Shown here in pieces: positions 63,512 to 64,000 of a stretch of DNA of 64,000 nt. This DNA is from DATEDA01 sp963789885 (lineage in GTDB: Bacteria; Pseudomonadota; Gammaproteobacteria; Burkholderiales; SG8-39), in the NCBI GenBank assembly GCA_963789885.1, contig CAWBNB010000006.1, positions 1 through 64,000 on the forward strand, read 5' to 3'. Position numbers and translations under genes: made by a program. Within the stretch, counting starts at the first letter, position 1; each line of letters begins with the position of its first letter. The notes beneath the pieces were generated by a model. That model did no database searches and was not told where the DNA came from. It saw only the letters and a list, made by a program, of their open reading frames with translations.

Positions 63512-64000
63512 ACACCGGCTTCGACACCATCGGCAACGCCATCCTGATCCTGTACGACCGGGGCCGGCCGGTGCTCGTCACCGATCCCTGGTTCACGGAC
63601 CAGGCGTACTTCGGCAGCTGGGGGCAGTCGCACGAGATCCCCGAGGCGCAGCTGCAGGCGATCCGCGCCTCGGAATACGTCTGGATCTCGCACGGGCATC
63701 CGGATCACCTCAACGCGGATTCGCTGCCGCAACTGCTTGGCAAGAAGATCCTCCTGCCCGATCACGTCGGCAACCGGATTCGCGACGACCTCGTCCAGCA
63801 GGGCTACGACGTGCGCGTGCTCAAGGACCGCACGTGGGTTCCGCTCAGCGACCGGATCCGGATCTATTGCATCTCCGACATGAACCAGGACGGGGTGCTG
63901 CTGGCGGACGTCAACGGCCGCCTCATCTTCAACCGGACCGACGCCTCGGATCACGGCTGGGAAGGCCACGTTCGCGGCATCGTGAAGCGCTACAAGATCT
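63508..64000 (+). CDS. Metallo-beta-lactamase-fold protein (5' part, cut by window edge)
   Basis: The first 164 residues are in the window, in one clean frame. The metal motif H-x-H-x-D-H is seen as SHGHPDHL (about residues 68-75), preceded by a strand ending in VLVTDPWFTDQAYFGSWG, as in MBL-fold hydrolases. It also has LLPDHVGNRIRDDLVQQGYD and LIFNRTDASDHGW, which may hold a further metal ligand. Its ATG overlaps the glycosyltransferase stop, so it belongs to the XrtA operon. Substrate unknown; lactonase, phosphodiesterase or CMP-Neu5Ac-hydroxylase-like activity cannot be separated from this part. Confidence 0.75.
   Translation, partial: MNTGFDTIGNAILILYDRGRPVLVTDPWFTDQAYFGSWGQSHEIPEAQLQAIRASEYVWISHGHPDHLNADSLPQLLGKKILLPDHVGNRIRDDLVQQGYDVRVLKDRTWVPLSDRIRIYCISDMNQDGVLLADVNGRLIFNRTDASDHGWEGHVRGIVKRYKI

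Overview
This is a GC-rich chromosomal window from what looks like a betaproteobacterium. The evidence is the order mrcA (divergent), pilMNOPQ, aroK-aroB, gltB-gltD, followed downstream by an MCE-type (Mla-like) lipid transporter, together with a complete-looking exosortase A (XrtA)/PEP-CTERM exopolysaccharide locus of the kind found in floc- and biofilm-forming Rhodocyclales, Burkholderiales and relatives. Species cannot be named from the sequence alone.

Layout. 1-8.5 kb: the N-terminal two thirds of penicillin-binding protein 1A (frameshifted, running off the left edge), then the type IV pilus inner-membrane alignment complex and secretin (pilM, N, O, P, Q), a terminator, and two shikimate-pathway genes. 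8.6-19 kb: glutamate synthase gltBD with a good sigma-70 promoter and a terminator, a DUF4124 exported protein, and glmU-glmS, which make UDP-GlcNAc precursors. 19-27 kb, mostly on the minus strand: a HepT/MntA toxin-antitoxin pair, an MCE-family ABC lipid transporter (STAS-MlaE permease, MlaF ATPase, MlaD, PqiC-like lipoprotein), a periplasmic amino-acid-binding protein and a large MscK-like mechanosensitive channel.

27-41 kb, accessory region: two FeeM-like N-acyl-amino-acid-synthase-type acyltransferases, a LolA-like periplasmic protein, an ABC ATPase, a DUF1302-like outer-membrane protein, two FtsX-type permeases, a ThiF/E1-like adenylyltransferase and a SAM methyltransferase. A secreted alpha/beta hydrolase and the dTDP-rhamnose operon rfbBACD lie inside this region. 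I read the set (apart from rfb) as a candidate lipid or N-acyl-amino-acid synthesis and export system; that is inference.

41-64 kb: two PEP-CTERM cell-surface proteins, each preceded by a sequence with the -24/-12 pattern of sigma-54, with an IS21-type istB remnant between them; the TPR protein PrsT; and, divergently, a long XrtA operon. It encodes export protein, chain-length determinant, tyrosine kinase, outer-membrane barrel, ATPase, UDP-GlcNAc 2-epimerase, polysaccharide deacetylase, FemAB-like protein, three glycosyltransferases, an exosortase A-EpsI fusion, an asparagine-synthase-like amidotransferase, and a metallo-beta-lactamase-fold protein cut by the right edge. The operon should build and export a polysaccharide, while XrtA sorts PEP-CTERM proteins to the cell surface.

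Data quality matters here: many conserved genes (mrcA, and most genes in 28-39 kb and 43-63.5 kb) are broken by one- or two-base frameshifts while their coding remains intact in the neighbouring frame. I treat these as single genes with probable sequencing or assembly indels, and give full-span coordinates. Junction positions are approximate.
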